Made by a program: the position numbers and the translations under genes. From NCBI RefSeq assembly GCF_014295415.1, contig NZ_CP052909.1:2480001-2544000 (forward strand): 64,000 bases of DNA. The letters run 5' to 3'. Below the pieces are notes generated by a model. The model was not told the DNA's origin. It was given only the letters and a program-made list of their open reading frames with translations, and made no database searches. Position 1 is the first letter of the stretch, and every line of letters starts with the position of its first letter. Below are positions 16,801 through 25,300 of this stretch, in pieces. This DNA comes from Constantimarinum furrinae (GTDB taxonomy: Bacteria > Bacteroidota > Bacteroidia > Flavobacteriales > Flavobacteriaceae).

Positions 16801-17820
16801 CTGAACAAACTCTTCGGACGATTTTACCAGGCCGATAAATCGGCTGAAGGTGTAGGCATAGGATTGTCTCTTATTAAGGAATTGACCTTGCTGTCGGGTG
16901 GAAAAGTTTCCGTAGCAAAGAAAACTGAGGATACAATAAGTTTTACAGTTACTATTCCTATTACAAAAGCTTCCTACAATAAAAACATTATTGAGGAAGG
17001 ACCCGTCGAATACGATTTTATAAAAGGACAAGAAGCTTCCGTAATTTTCAAAACCAAGGATGAGGATATTCCACTCCTTTTAATCGTTGAAGACAACACT
17101 GAAATAAGAAAATTCATTGTATCATTATTTGATGAAAAATGCAGGATCTTAGAAGCGGTAAACGGACTTGAAGGAATAAAACTGGCTACTAATGAAGTAC
17201 CTGACCTTATTATAAGTGATATTATGATGCCCGAAAAGGATGGTATAGCACTGTGCAACACCTTAAAAAAAGATGTACGAACAAGCCATATCCCCATAAT
17301 TCTACTAACTGCAAAGGTTGGTGAAGAGAACGAATTAAAGGGTCTTCAAAATAAAGCAGACGACTATATAACGAAACCGTTTAATGCCGATATACTAATC
17401 CAAAAGGTCTACAATGCTATAACGTCCAGAAAAGAACTGCAGCAGCGATATAGTCAGCACCTATATCTTCGTCCAAAAGACATTGCGGTAAGTTCGTATG
17501 ATGAGGAATTCCTTGAAGAAATTCAGCAGATCATCGACACCAAAATAACAGATCCAGAATTCAAAACCGAAGATTTCGCGAGAGAACTAAATCTTTCCAG
17601 AATGCAACTTCATAGAAAACTAAAGGCACTTACCGGTTTGAGTACCACAGAGTTTATTAGATCACAACGATTAAAGACGGCCGCTTCGCTATTAAGAAGT
17701 GCAGATCTTACAATTTCTGAAATTGCCTATACGGTAGGCTTTAACACACCGTCATACTTCATTAAATGTTTTAAAGAAGTATATCATTGTACTCCAAACG
17801 AATATATTTCTTCTAAGTAA
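13873..17820 (+). CDS. Hybrid two-component sensor/AraC-type response regulator (HTCS)
   Basis: 1315 residues, the one-protein signalling type of Bacteroidota. Order: signal peptide (1-19); periplasmic two-component propeller repeats (about 25-640, many LWIGT and NGL segments); a Y_Y_Y domain (about 690-755); one transmembrane helix (about 765-787); HisKA with SHEFRTPLTLISG (about 823); HATPase; a receiver with phospho-Asp in LIISDIMMPEKDG (about 1116); and an AraC helix-turn-helix (about 1210-1310). Such proteins usually sense oligosaccharides and drive polysaccharide loci, but here no SusC/D pair is adjacent. The next genes, a tiny protein and an S74 surface protein, are possible targets. 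Confidence 0.96.
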   Translation: MPANKLLFVLLLMPHLAYSQLEKQISFKQLSVEQGLSQNSVVSIAQDSIGYLWFATQDGLNRYNGKNFKHYNLQFEDITKENYSKLGRVYFDNNNLLHTITKGGILRRWDEETQNFKRYLNINNVSIMLQDSKLHNWVGTYDNGLYKVSSNDTLKIFRDEDAVRSVYDMMEIDNSMIIACSGAVISVSRKSNIYSEIPVETDSQRVNYSSIALDTSENIWIGSFGSGLFVKKSEENIFRQFEGFDDKNILPSDLNIEDLLIDSKKRLWIATYGNGAWLIDFREETISHFISNEFNPRAIHYNDILCLFEDYTGTIWLGTDGAGLSYYDEHLFKFNSLTNREIPLFAKVDVARAITTDNKGRIWIGTSGKGLTEYNSTEKKYIAYKHSPKLNNSLPSNRVMSLFYDDEKLWIGLQDEGLAILERGEIKKVFNAQSVPPLPANTVWCIFKDSNANFWLGTRDNGLIKFDLKLGVINQYKYDPNNNLSVSDNNIRVITEGNSGELWIGTENRGLNKFLPKEEIFVRYDFPKIAGIKSLYWDQSNLWIGTNGYGLQVMDLISEKMYGYTQEDGLPNNVIYAILPDENNTLWLSSNRGISSFSVAEPGDRASIINYDSYDGLQALEFNTGAAYKDKDGNLYFGGLKGISWFKPSQLKTNPIPPKTTIYKMEIFDETMPLENGRDLKFSENTVSFSFAGLHFTQPERNEYTYFLENYDKSWSKPGINNLAHYTNLPPGDYTFKVKSSNYDSVWNTVPATYEFTINPPWYLSLTAKIAYAIAFLFFLYVIYNYLKWRWKIQHELLMEHEETERLKKLDELKSKLYTNISHEFRTPLTLISGPVNQLLSKADLAPRDKQALKLIEGSSQRMLRLVNQLLELSQLEAGVVALKVIDHDLKVQLEQILEAFTIKANEKGIRLNSEISNFNESWYDKDVMEKIVTNLLSNAIKYAPENSAVNLFASEEKNNVIIEVENENTSLSAHDLNKLFGRFYQADKSAEGVGIGLSLIKELTLLSGGKVSVAKKTEDTISFTVTIPITKASYNKNIIEEGPVEYDFIKGQEASVIFKTKDEDIPLLLIVEDNTEIRKFIVSLFDEKCRILEAVNGLEGIKLATNEVPDLIISDIMMPEKDGIALCNTLKKDVRTSHIPIILLTAKVGEENELKGLQNKADDYITKPFNADILIQKVYNAITSRKELQQRYSQHLYLRPKDIAVSSYDEEFLEEIQQIIDTKITDPEFKTEDFARELNLSRMQLHRKLKALTGLSTTEFIRSQRLKTAASLLRSADLTISEIAYTVGFNTPSYFIKCFKEVYHCTPNEYISSK

Positions 17821-17926
17821 TTACGCTGTTACATATCTTCTATGTATTGTTACAAGCTTGCTATTTAATATTCTTTCCTCTAGCTACATTTACCTATCCC
17901 AATTAGTTAACACCTCATTTCACAAA

Positions 17927-18079
17927 ATGAAAAAAAGAAAAGCCTCTTTTGTGGGTGAAATAAAAACTGTTATACCGGAGATCTATTTAACTATAGATCA
18001 TTTAAAAACAGGAGAATATAAATTTCATATAGTTGAAAGGAATAAGATTATTCGATCCGTTAGGATTCAAAAAAAATGA
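17927..18079 (+). CDS. Small basic protein of unknown function
   Basis: 50 residues from ATG 17927: a lysine-rich start (KKRKASFVGEIKTVIPEIYL) followed by a beta-like stretch (TIDHLKTGEYKFHIVERNKI) and RIQKK. The longer frame from 17858 begins with an unconvincing stretch, so I prefer the internal ATG. It ends four bases before the S74 protein and is probably co-transcribed with it. Function unknown. Confidence 0.6.
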   Translation: MKKRKASFVGEIKTVIPEIYLTIDHLKTGEYKFHIVERNKIIRSVRIQKK

Positions 18080-18083
18080 TGTC

Positions 18084-20330
18084 ATGAAAAAAATTGTCTT
18101 CTTAATCATACTATTTTTAGGAATGATCTGTCATTCTCAGGTGGGAATTGGAAATACAAACCCAAATGCCACATTAGATATTTCAGCAAGTAATACTGCG
18201 ACCCCATCGAATTCAGATGGGATACTAATCCCACGAACTGATGAGTTTCCTACTACTGCGCCTGGGGCTAATCAGGATGGTATGCTGCTCTTTATTACGG
18301 GAAACGGAACCCCAACAAAAGGGCTTTACTATTGGGATAATACCGCGGCAACTTGGATTTCTGTCGTTGGTGCACGTAGCATAAACGATCTAAGTGATGG
18401 CAACTCCGATGTAGACGGCAGTGAAGACGGGTCCTCAATTTTTTTAGGGATGAATGCAGGGGGAAATGACGATCTTACAAATAATAGAAATATAGGTATC
18501 GGGTTTAATAGTATGTTTAGTAATACGAGTGGCAGAGACAATATTGCTGTGGGTTATAATAGTCTTTATAGTAATGTAACTGGAATCGGGAATACAGCCC
18601 TCGGAACCTTAGCGTTAACCTCAAATACTTCTAACTTCAACACCGCCGTTGGGGCCTATTCGCTGAGAGATAATACTACAGGAGATACCAATTCCTCCTT
18701 TGGCTATGCTGTCTTGGCTAATAACGAAAATGGAGTGGGAAATACGGCTTTAGGCGGGTCTTCCATGACCAATAATATTTCAGGCTCTAGGAATGTGGGT
18801 GTAGGCATCTTTACACTTTATGAAAACACCACGGCTTCGCACAATGTTGGTGTCGGTTCTCAGGCACTACGGAATAATTTAACAGGAGAGAGCAATGTTG
18901 GAGTTGGTTTGAATGCATTATATACCAATACCTCTGGATCACAAAATATTGCTATTGGTTCGAATACATTATATAACAATACTTCCGGAAATGACAACAT
19001 CGCCATGGGTTTTGAGAGTTTGTTGAATAATTCGACTGGAGGAAATAATCACGCGTATGGATCCCTTTCATTAAGAGAGAACACCACAGGGTTTTTCAAC
19101 AATGCATTTGGGCGTCACGCATTGCAATCCAATACCACGGGTTCAGGGAATACAGCCATGGGCCACGGTAGTTTAAGAGATAATAACATAGGAAGTAATA
19201 ACACAGCCATGGGAAATGGTGCCGGTGATAATGTAAATGGAGATAATAATGTGTTTATAGGGCATAACGCGGGTGTAGGGCTTGCGAACTCAACGAATTC
19301 GGGAAATGTGATTATTGGAAATCAGGCAGGTTCGGGTGTCAATTATAACAACCGACTGTATATAGACAATTCTAATACTACAAGTCCGTTGCTGTATGGA
19401 GAATTTGATAATGATCTTATACGAGTAAACGGAAATCAAGAAATCATCGACAATACTAACCAAACTTATGCTTTATCGGTACAAAAATCGTCAAATAGTG
19501 TTCTACCACGGGGAATTAACATTATCATTGATCAAACCGGTGCTGGTCTTGGTGCAGTTCATGGTATATCTACAACGATTACAAAGACAGCTGCTTCTTC
19601 CAATGCGAGTGAAGTAGTTGGAATATATAATTTAGCTCAAAATCTAACTACGGTTGCATTTACTTCTAACGCTTACGGCTCGCTAAATATTGGAACAAGA
19701 AGGGGTGGACTAGGCATCGCTTACGGTTCCTTTAACAGGGGTAATTTAAATAGCGGATCTGCTTCGAGTGGCAATGTATACGGTTCATATAACGTCGGTA
19801 ATTGTGAGTTCTGTAATACTGTTTATGGTATTTATGCTGAGACCTATGCTTCATTTATGTCACCGACGGAATATGCGGGTTATTTTAATGGAGATGTATA
19901 CTCAACCGGATCCTACCTGCCTTCAGCAAGAAAATTAAAAAGAAATATACAACCATTAATTACTTCTGTTGAAAAACTAAAAAGCCTTGACGTAAAACAA
20001 TATTCCTATCAGACAAACACCTACTCCTTTATGAAATTACCAAAGGGAACACAAACAGGTTTTATCGCCGAAGAAATAGCTAAAATATATCCCGAACTTG
20101 TAAAAAAGACCGTTCAACCCGGATCGACGAAAGAAGGTATAGAATCGGGTCTCGAAAAACCACATGATAAAGTGGAATTCTTAGCTGTGAACTATACTGG
20201 CTTGATCCCGCATCTTGTCAAGGCTATTCAGGAACAACAGGATATTATCGACACTCAGGAGGAAACTATCATTTCGCTAATATCCCGCGTTGAAAGATTG
20301 GAATCCTTATCACTAAATAGACAGCAGTAA
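18084..20330 (+). CDS. Repeat-rich surface protein with S74 intramolecular chaperone
   Basis: 748 residues from ATG 18084, which starts a clear signal peptide (MKKIVFLIILFLGMICHSQ). Residues about 130-400 are roughly a dozen ~24-residue repeats built on N-T/S-G-x-x-N-x-A/V-x-G-x-x-x-L, resembling trimeric beta-roll or phage-tail-fibre repeats. Near residue 613 the S74 domain begins at SARKLKRNIQ, the Ser of the Ser-Lys self-cleavage site, and includes GFIAEEIAKIYPELV. A C-terminal coiled coil (QEQQDIIDTQEETIISLISR) would trimerise it. Likely a self-processing outer-surface fibre or adhesin. The start at 18033 overlaps the preceding small gene and lacks a signal peptide. Confidence 0.88.
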   Translation: MKKIVFLIILFLGMICHSQVGIGNTNPNATLDISASNTATPSNSDGILIPRTDEFPTTAPGANQDGMLLFITGNGTPTKGLYYWDNTAATWISVVGARSINDLSDGNSDVDGSEDGSSIFLGMNAGGNDDLTNNRNIGIGFNSMFSNTSGRDNIAVGYNSLYSNVTGIGNTALGTLALTSNTSNFNTAVGAYSLRDNTTGDTNSSFGYAVLANNENGVGNTALGGSSMTNNISGSRNVGVGIFTLYENTTASHNVGVGSQALRNNLTGESNVGVGLNALYTNTSGSQNIAIGSNTLYNNTSGNDNIAMGFESLLNNSTGGNNHAYGSLSLRENTTGFFNNAFGRHALQSNTTGSGNTAMGHGSLRDNNIGSNNTAMGNGAGDNVNGDNNVFIGHNAGVGLANSTNSGNVIIGNQAGSGVNYNNRLYIDNSNTTSPLLYGEFDNDLIRVNGNQEIIDNTNQTYALSVQKSSNSVLPRGINIIIDQTGAGLGAVHGISTTITKTAASSNASEVVGIYNLAQNLTTVAFTSNAYGSLNIGTRRGGLGIAYGSFNRGNLNSGSASSGNVYGSYNVGNCEFCNTVYGIYAETYASFMSPTEYAGYFNGDVYSTGSYLPSARKLKRNIQPLITSVEKLKSLDVKQYSYQTNTYSFMKLPKGTQTGFIAEEIAKIYPELVKKTVQPGSTKEGIESGLEKPHDKVEFLAVNYTGLIPHLVKAIQEQQDIIDTQEETIISLISRVERLESLSLNRQQ

Positions 20331-20467
20331 GTTGTTTTTAGAAATATTTGAATGATCGTATCCTTAGAGGATTATTTTATAGCCCCAACGCCGCCTGAAG
20401 AAACACCGAAATGACACTCAACTGAGACAAATAGTTATATGGAATAGAGGGAAAGTATTAAAACCGA

Positions 20468-21766
20468 TCAATTCGTTCCTGATCGGGATTTGTTCTCATT
20501 ACAACTAAAGCATTGCATCAATTCCACAGGCAATTTGAGATCTTCTGATCCGTTAAGGGATTCGCTAAGCACACCTTTTTCATCGATAATCCGTTTAAAC
20601 TCTCTGGCGTATTCCACGATATCATCTCTTCGTTGTTGAAGTTTAACTTTTATGGCCTGGGCATCTAATTTCTGTATTTCTTTAGGCCAGGATGACAGAG
20701 CACGATCAATTTCATTATCCGTTAATTTCGATTGTATATATCTTGCTTCTTTAACGAACAAATCTGTGGAGATATCAATTAAAAAATAGCGATCTATGGA
20801 TTGCACCATCCCTGGTAAATAATCGATCTCTTTTTCAAACGGACGAAGTTCCGGTTTTACCTCCTTGCTGGATATAAACGAAGGAATTAATCCGTCTATA
20901 TCAAAAAAAGCATTATCTCTGTCGCCTGGAAGAGGAATTGCGCTATAATAATTATCAATTTCATGAACAACCCAGCCCCACTGCTTCGCATGCCTGTCCC
21001 AGTCGCCTATCAATAAATCCAGTAAGCGTGCTCTAATCATCGCACCTTTATCAATAGTTACTCTATCGCCATATTTCAATTTAAATTCCTGCAAATCATC
21101 GGTATCCATAATTTCCACAGTATTTTTTATGGTGGTCCAGTTTTCTTTACCCTCTGTCTCATATTCCAGCCAATACAGCTTGTTTCCATATTCTTCGTTG
21201 AATTCCTTTAAAGATTCTTGTTTTGGTACGAACACCAGTACAGGGTGCGTATGCAACACATTGATCGACTCAGCCAATCGCGCTACTACCTGGGCTCCGT
21301 AGGGATGCTGAGCAGAAATACCGTCAATGACTATGTTTTCCAAACCCAAAACTCTGGCGTAATCCGGAACTAGTGCTTCAGGGTCTTTTGCAACACTTCT
21401 CAGGGTATATATTACACCATCAGAGGCTTTTAATTTCAATGAACTGGTTTGTTTGCCACCACCTCTTTCAACAGGAATTAGTCCTCCCCTAACGGTATCC
21501 AGGTAAATTACCGGAACTTTAATGGGCATTGCCCAGGCTTTTCTGTAATGCTCCCCCTGGATTGCCTTTTTTAATTCATTTGCCGTGTACATAGAATTTG
21601 CAGCAATGGTGACAGAATCTAATTTTTTAAAATCTATAGATTCAACATTGTCTATGTTCACTAGAATATCAGTATCGGCTTTATCATTCGTAGACCAAAT
21701 GGCCGCATAAATCAGTATAAATGTCAAAATGAGTGAGATTCCTAAAATGAGTAGTATTTTTTTCAT
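20468..21766 (-). CDS. Membrane-anchored protein with HipA/FAM20-like kinase motifs
   Basis: 432 residues. One N-terminal helix (ILLILGISLILTFILIYAAI) anchors a likely periplasmic domain. The stretch LLDLLIGDWDRHAKQWGWVV followed by PLPGDRDNAFFDIDG resembles the catalytic and metal-binding loops of atypical kinases of the HipA/FAM20C/CotH kind. A glycine-rich segment (GLIPVERGGGKQTSSLKLK) could be the nucleotide-binding part. The kinase assignment is inferred from motifs only. It lies 15 bases downstream of the FAD oxidoreductase gene. The stop overlaps an inverted repeat, CCGATCA/TGATCGG (20463-20485). Confidence 0.6.
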   Translation of the reverse strand: MKKILLILGISLILTFILIYAAIWSTNDKADTDILVNIDNVESIDFKKLDSVTIAANSMYTANELKKAIQGEHYRKAWAMPIKVPVIYLDTVRGGLIPVERGGGKQTSSLKLKASDGVIYTLRSVAKDPEALVPDYARVLGLENIVIDGISAQHPYGAQVVARLAESINVLHTHPVLVFVPKQESLKEFNEEYGNKLYWLEYETEGKENWTTIKNTVEIMDTDDLQEFKLKYGDRVTIDKGAMIRARLLDLLIGDWDRHAKQWGWVVHEIDNYYSAIPLPGDRDNAFFDIDGLIPSFISSKEVKPELRPFEKEIDYLPGMVQSIDRYFLIDISTDLFVKEARYIQSKLTDNEIDRALSSWPKEIQKLDAQAIKVKLQQRRDDIVEYAREFKRIIDEKGVLSESLNGSEDLKLPVELMQCFSCNENKSRSGTN

Positions 21767-21781
21767 ACTGTTTACTTCTGA

Positions 21782-22984
21782 TTATCTTTCAAATTTATAA
21801 TATTCTAAATAGGTATGGGGTCTGCTTTCAATAGATGAAATAATAGCTTCTGTCCCCATCATACTGAAGGTAATACCGTTTCCACCAAACCCCAGAATAA
21901 AATGATCATTTTTAGCTGGATCGGGTTTTCCCATATAAGGAAGACCGTCTTTGGTTTCTCCAAATGTTCCTGCCCAGCCATAATCTACGGTGAGATCAAT
22001 ATTCGGAAAACAATTTATAAAGGCCGCTTTAAGTTGTTTTATTTTTTTCTTTAACAGTTTATCTCTTAAAGCTGCATTTTTAAAGTTTTCGTCGCCGCCT
22101 CCAACAATGATCCTATGATCATTGGTAGCTCTAAAATAAAGATAAGGTGTGGAGGTATCCCAATATATTTTGTCTACAAATGGTTTGGGAGTGCTATCCA
22201 GGGCTTCGGAAATAAAGGCATAAGTACTTTTTAATTGTACGACATCCTTCGGCATAATCGATTCACTCTCGTAGCCTGTACAATAAATGATATGGGAACC
22301 GGTAATCGTAGCACCGGACTCGGTAGTTAGAACGGTATGTTGGTTGCCTTTCTTGGATGAAATTATTTCGGTCTTATCATATATTTTCAACCCCTTTTTT
22401 TCAAGATACTTTAGGAGATCAATTGCGAATTTGAAGGGGTCCATGACGGCAGCAGATTTAGATACTATGGCTGCGTAACCATTTACAATTCCCAGGGTAT
22501 TAACTTGGTCTTTTTCCAGCCATTTTACCTTAAGACCATGTTCCTTCCTCGACTCATATTCCTTTTTTAAAAATGAAACATCCTTTTTGTTTGATGTAAA
22601 ATAAACACTCTCCTTGCGTTCAAAGTCACAGTTGCTTTTAATCTTATTAACAATGGCCTCAATGGAGTCAATAGCTTTTTCGCAATTCTTGTAACTGGAT
22701 ACAGCCACGGTGAGCCCCACCTTCTCAATTAATTTATGTAAGGGTACATCAATCTCATACTGTAACATAGCAGTACTAGCTGCAGTACTTCCGTGACCTA
22801 TATCTCTTTTATCAACTAAAACCACGTTAAATCCCTTAGAAATTAGTTCGTGCGCTACAAGTGCACCGGTTATGCCCCCACCTACAATTATTATTTCCGA
22901 CTCAATATCGCCCTTTAAAGAAGGATACGATACTGCAAATGAGTTCTTAATTGGCCAGAAAGGATTATTGGAGCGTAGATCCAT
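21782..22984 (-). CDS. FAD-dependent oxidoreductase, DAO/glycine-oxidase type
   Basis: 400 residues. The Rossmann FAD motif is IIIVGGGITGALVAHELISK (about residues 32-51), followed by GSTAASTAMLQYEID, which is typical of DAO-family amine/amino-acid oxidases. The C-terminus has the FAD-contacting GFGGNGITFSMMG. The YGWAGTFGETKDGLPYMG segment also fits. The substrate is unknown. It may form a two-gene unit with the kinase-like gene downstream. Confidence 0.88.
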   Translation of the reverse strand: MDLRSNNPFWPIKNSFAVSYPSLKGDIESEIIIVGGGITGALVAHELISKGFNVVLVDKRDIGHGSTAASTAMLQYEIDVPLHKLIEKVGLTVAVSSYKNCEKAIDSIEAIVNKIKSNCDFERKESVYFTSNKKDVSFLKKEYESRKEHGLKVKWLEKDQVNTLGIVNGYAAIVSKSAAVMDPFKFAIDLLKYLEKKGLKIYDKTEIISSKKGNQHTVLTTESGATITGSHIIYCTGYESESIMPKDVVQLKSTYAFISEALDSTPKPFVDKIYWDTSTPYLYFRATNDHRIIVGGGDENFKNAALRDKLLKKKIKQLKAAFINCFPNIDLTVDYGWAGTFGETKDGLPYMGKPDPAKNDHFILGFGGNGITFSMMGTEAIISSIESRPHTYLEYYKFER

Positions 22985-23086
22985 CGCATTTATTTTTAAA
23001 TAAAATTATTTAAGATGTGTACACCACAAATGCAAGTTGGCTAAACTTTAACGAAGTTCTAAATTGACAGCAGCCTTAAGAGTACG

Positions 23087-25135
23087 CTATTCCGGGTATT
23101 CAACCCTTAAATGATAGATATTATTCAGCTTTTTTTTCAGAATTTTTTTAATCGACTGAATATCTTTAAAAGTAATGTCGGCATTTAAAAACTGACCGGT
23201 TTCCATTTGTTTATCGATGATCTTCTCCACAAATACATCGATCTTTGAGGAAGTGGGGTCTTTTAGACTTTTACTGGCTGCTTCCACGCTGTCTGCCATC
23301 ATTAAAATGGCTGTTTCCTTGGAAAATGGGATGGGCCCCGGATACATAAAATCCTCGGGGTTTGCAGAACCATTGATCTCTTTTTCCTTTTTATAGAAAT
23401 AATATACCAGACTGGTACCGTGGTGTGTTCTTATAAAATCTATCACCCGATCCGGAATTTTATTCTTCCGCGCAATTTCAATCCCATGAATCACATGATC
23501 GATAATGATCGATGCACTTTCCTTAGGGGCAAGTTCATTATGGGTGTTGATTGAATTCATCTGATTTTCGGTAAAATTTGTCGGATTGGTCATTTTACCA
23601 ATATCGTGATATAACGCTCCTACTCTAACGAGCATCGAATTAGCCCCGATCTCGTTTGCAGCAGCTTCGGCCAGATTTGCCACATTCAAGGAATGATGAA
23701 AAGTACCCGGAGCCTTATTGCTTAATTCCTTTAGTAATTTTGAATTGGTATCACTTAATTCCAGCAAGGAAACATCCGAAACCAATCCGAAGATCTTTTC
23801 ATAGAAATAAATAAGCGGGTGTGCAAACAGCGTTGCAAGTCCGCATAATATAAAATAGCCGAAGTTCTCCAATTCTAATTGCTGAATATTTCCTTCCTGG
23901 ATCAAGACAAAAGCAAAATACCCAATGATGTAGATTAGCGTGATCTGACCTACCGAAATAAAGAGGTTTGCTCTTTTATATAATTCTGAAATGGTTAATA
24001 TGGTGACAATTCCGGCGATGATCTGAAGAAATAAGAATTCAAAACTGTTGGGCACTACAAATCCCAGCAACAATAGCGTAAGCACATGAACAAATAGACC
24101 AAGTCTGGGATCGAAAAATGCTTTCAGAATTAAAGGCAATATACACAGGGGGACTACATATACAAAGGCCGCATCCACTTTTACAACCAGGGTGGTTAGA
24201 AATACCATAAGCACCACATTGAAGAAAATAAAGGTCACCTTGGTATTGTTCGCAAATATTTTTTTTCGGTATTTCTTTAGAAACAAAAAGAGCATTAAGA
24301 AGACCAGTGAAACCAGTACGCTATAACCCACTAAAAGCCAGACATAGTTCGATTTACTCCATACTTGAGATTTATACTCGTTACGCAATGAGTTAAGTAT
24401 CTGGTAGGTATCTCCTTCTACTACTTCCCCTTTGGCGATGATCCTCCCTCCTCTTTCAATGATTCCCCGGTTGGGATTTATGGCTTCAATTTCACTTTGA
24501 ATAGAAGACTCCGTAAGTTTAGAATTTTCGGTCACATTAGGTGCCACCGATCGTCCCAGTAATACTTTTAAAAATAAACGGAGATTTTCATAATCGCGAT
24601 AGTCTGCCGTTTCCTGATTCAACACAGCGAGCACATCTTTCTCCTTTGATATCTGCCTATATGCAATTTCATCGATCTCATTACCCTTTTTGAGGTAGAC
24701 AAGTTTATCATCGGCATAAGGATGAATTTCGTGAGTTACGCCGTATTCATACACCTTATTCAGTACTCTTTCACCATAGCGCTTGTAAACTGATTTTGAG
24801 ATGGGATACAGACTATCTACGTAATTCTCGTTGAGAAGCTCTTCAAATTTATTCCTACTTTCCTGTACGATGGATGCGTCAAAATCGAAATACGGGGTTG
24901 CGCTTATCCTAATTTCTTCTTTTTCCTTTTCCAGTACTTCGGCATCTTTCTTTATGGTAAAACTGAAAGGAGCATACAAATTTTCGTACTGCCAAGGCTT
25001 TCCTTTCTGAAAATCATATTTAAATTGCCCTCCCTTCGGAAGTAAATATATAACAAGAACAGTTGCCGCTATAAACAAAAACACCTTGTAAATAAGTGAT
25101 TGCTTTTTGGAAATAAGGGCAAAAAGATTTTTCAT
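23087..25135 (-). CDS. 7TMR-HD family phosphohydrolase (PgpH-like)
   Basis: 682 residues. Order: N-terminal helix, an extracytoplasmic 7TMR-HDED domain (about 35-260), seven transmembrane helices (about 270-460) and a cytoplasmic HD domain. The HD metal residues appear in FHHSLNVANLAE and ALYHDIGKM, with THHGTSLVYYFY further on. Proteins of this architecture (PgpH) hydrolyse cyclic di-AMP. That activity is inferred from family, not shown here. Confidence 0.92.
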   Translation of the reverse strand: MKNLFALISKKQSLIYKVFLFIAATVLVIYLLPKGGQFKYDFQKGKPWQYENLYAPFSFTIKKDAEVLEKEKEEIRISATPYFDFDASIVQESRNKFEELLNENYVDSLYPISKSVYKRYGERVLNKVYEYGVTHEIHPYADDKLVYLKKGNEIDEIAYRQISKEKDVLAVLNQETADYRDYENLRLFLKVLLGRSVAPNVTENSKLTESSIQSEIEAINPNRGIIERGGRIIAKGEVVEGDTYQILNSLRNEYKSQVWSKSNYVWLLVGYSVLVSLVFLMLFLFLKKYRKKIFANNTKVTFIFFNVVLMVFLTTLVVKVDAAFVYVVPLCILPLILKAFFDPRLGLFVHVLTLLLLGFVVPNSFEFLFLQIIAGIVTILTISELYKRANLFISVGQITLIYIIGYFAFVLIQEGNIQQLELENFGYFILCGLATLFAHPLIYFYEKIFGLVSDVSLLELSDTNSKLLKELSNKAPGTFHHSLNVANLAEAAANEIGANSMLVRVGALYHDIGKMTNPTNFTENQMNSINTHNELAPKESASIIIDHVIHGIEIARKNKIPDRVIDFIRTHHGTSLVYYFYKKEKEINGSANPEDFMYPGPIPFSKETAILMMADSVEAASKSLKDPTSSKIDVFVEKIIDKQMETGQFLNADITFKDIQSIKKILKKKLNNIYHLRVEYPE

Positions 25136-25202
25136 AAAATTCTTTATAAAAGTAAAGGTATAAATATCGTTCCATTAATCATAGACACAAGCACTCTAAA
25201 GA

Positions 25203-25233
25203 TTGATTTTATGGTTTTAAATATGTAAATTTG
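25203..25233 (+). promoter_or_regulatory. Promoter of the thiolase gene, TTG-N20-TAAATTTG
   Basis: TTG at 25203-25205 and TAAATTTG at 25226-25233, a perfect 20-base spacer. Transcription would begin about 60 bases before the thiolase ATG. Confidence 0.75.
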
Positions 25234-25300
25234 CGCTTCTCAATCTGATCCGTATTTCTGGTACAATTGGGCCCTTATTAAATTAAAAAAACACAAAAAC

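Noticed and set aside
20463-20485. CCGATCA/TGATCGG inverted repeat as a terminator
   Set aside because: It overlaps the stop codon of the kinase-like gene and has no T tract on either side; noted only as an inverted repeat.
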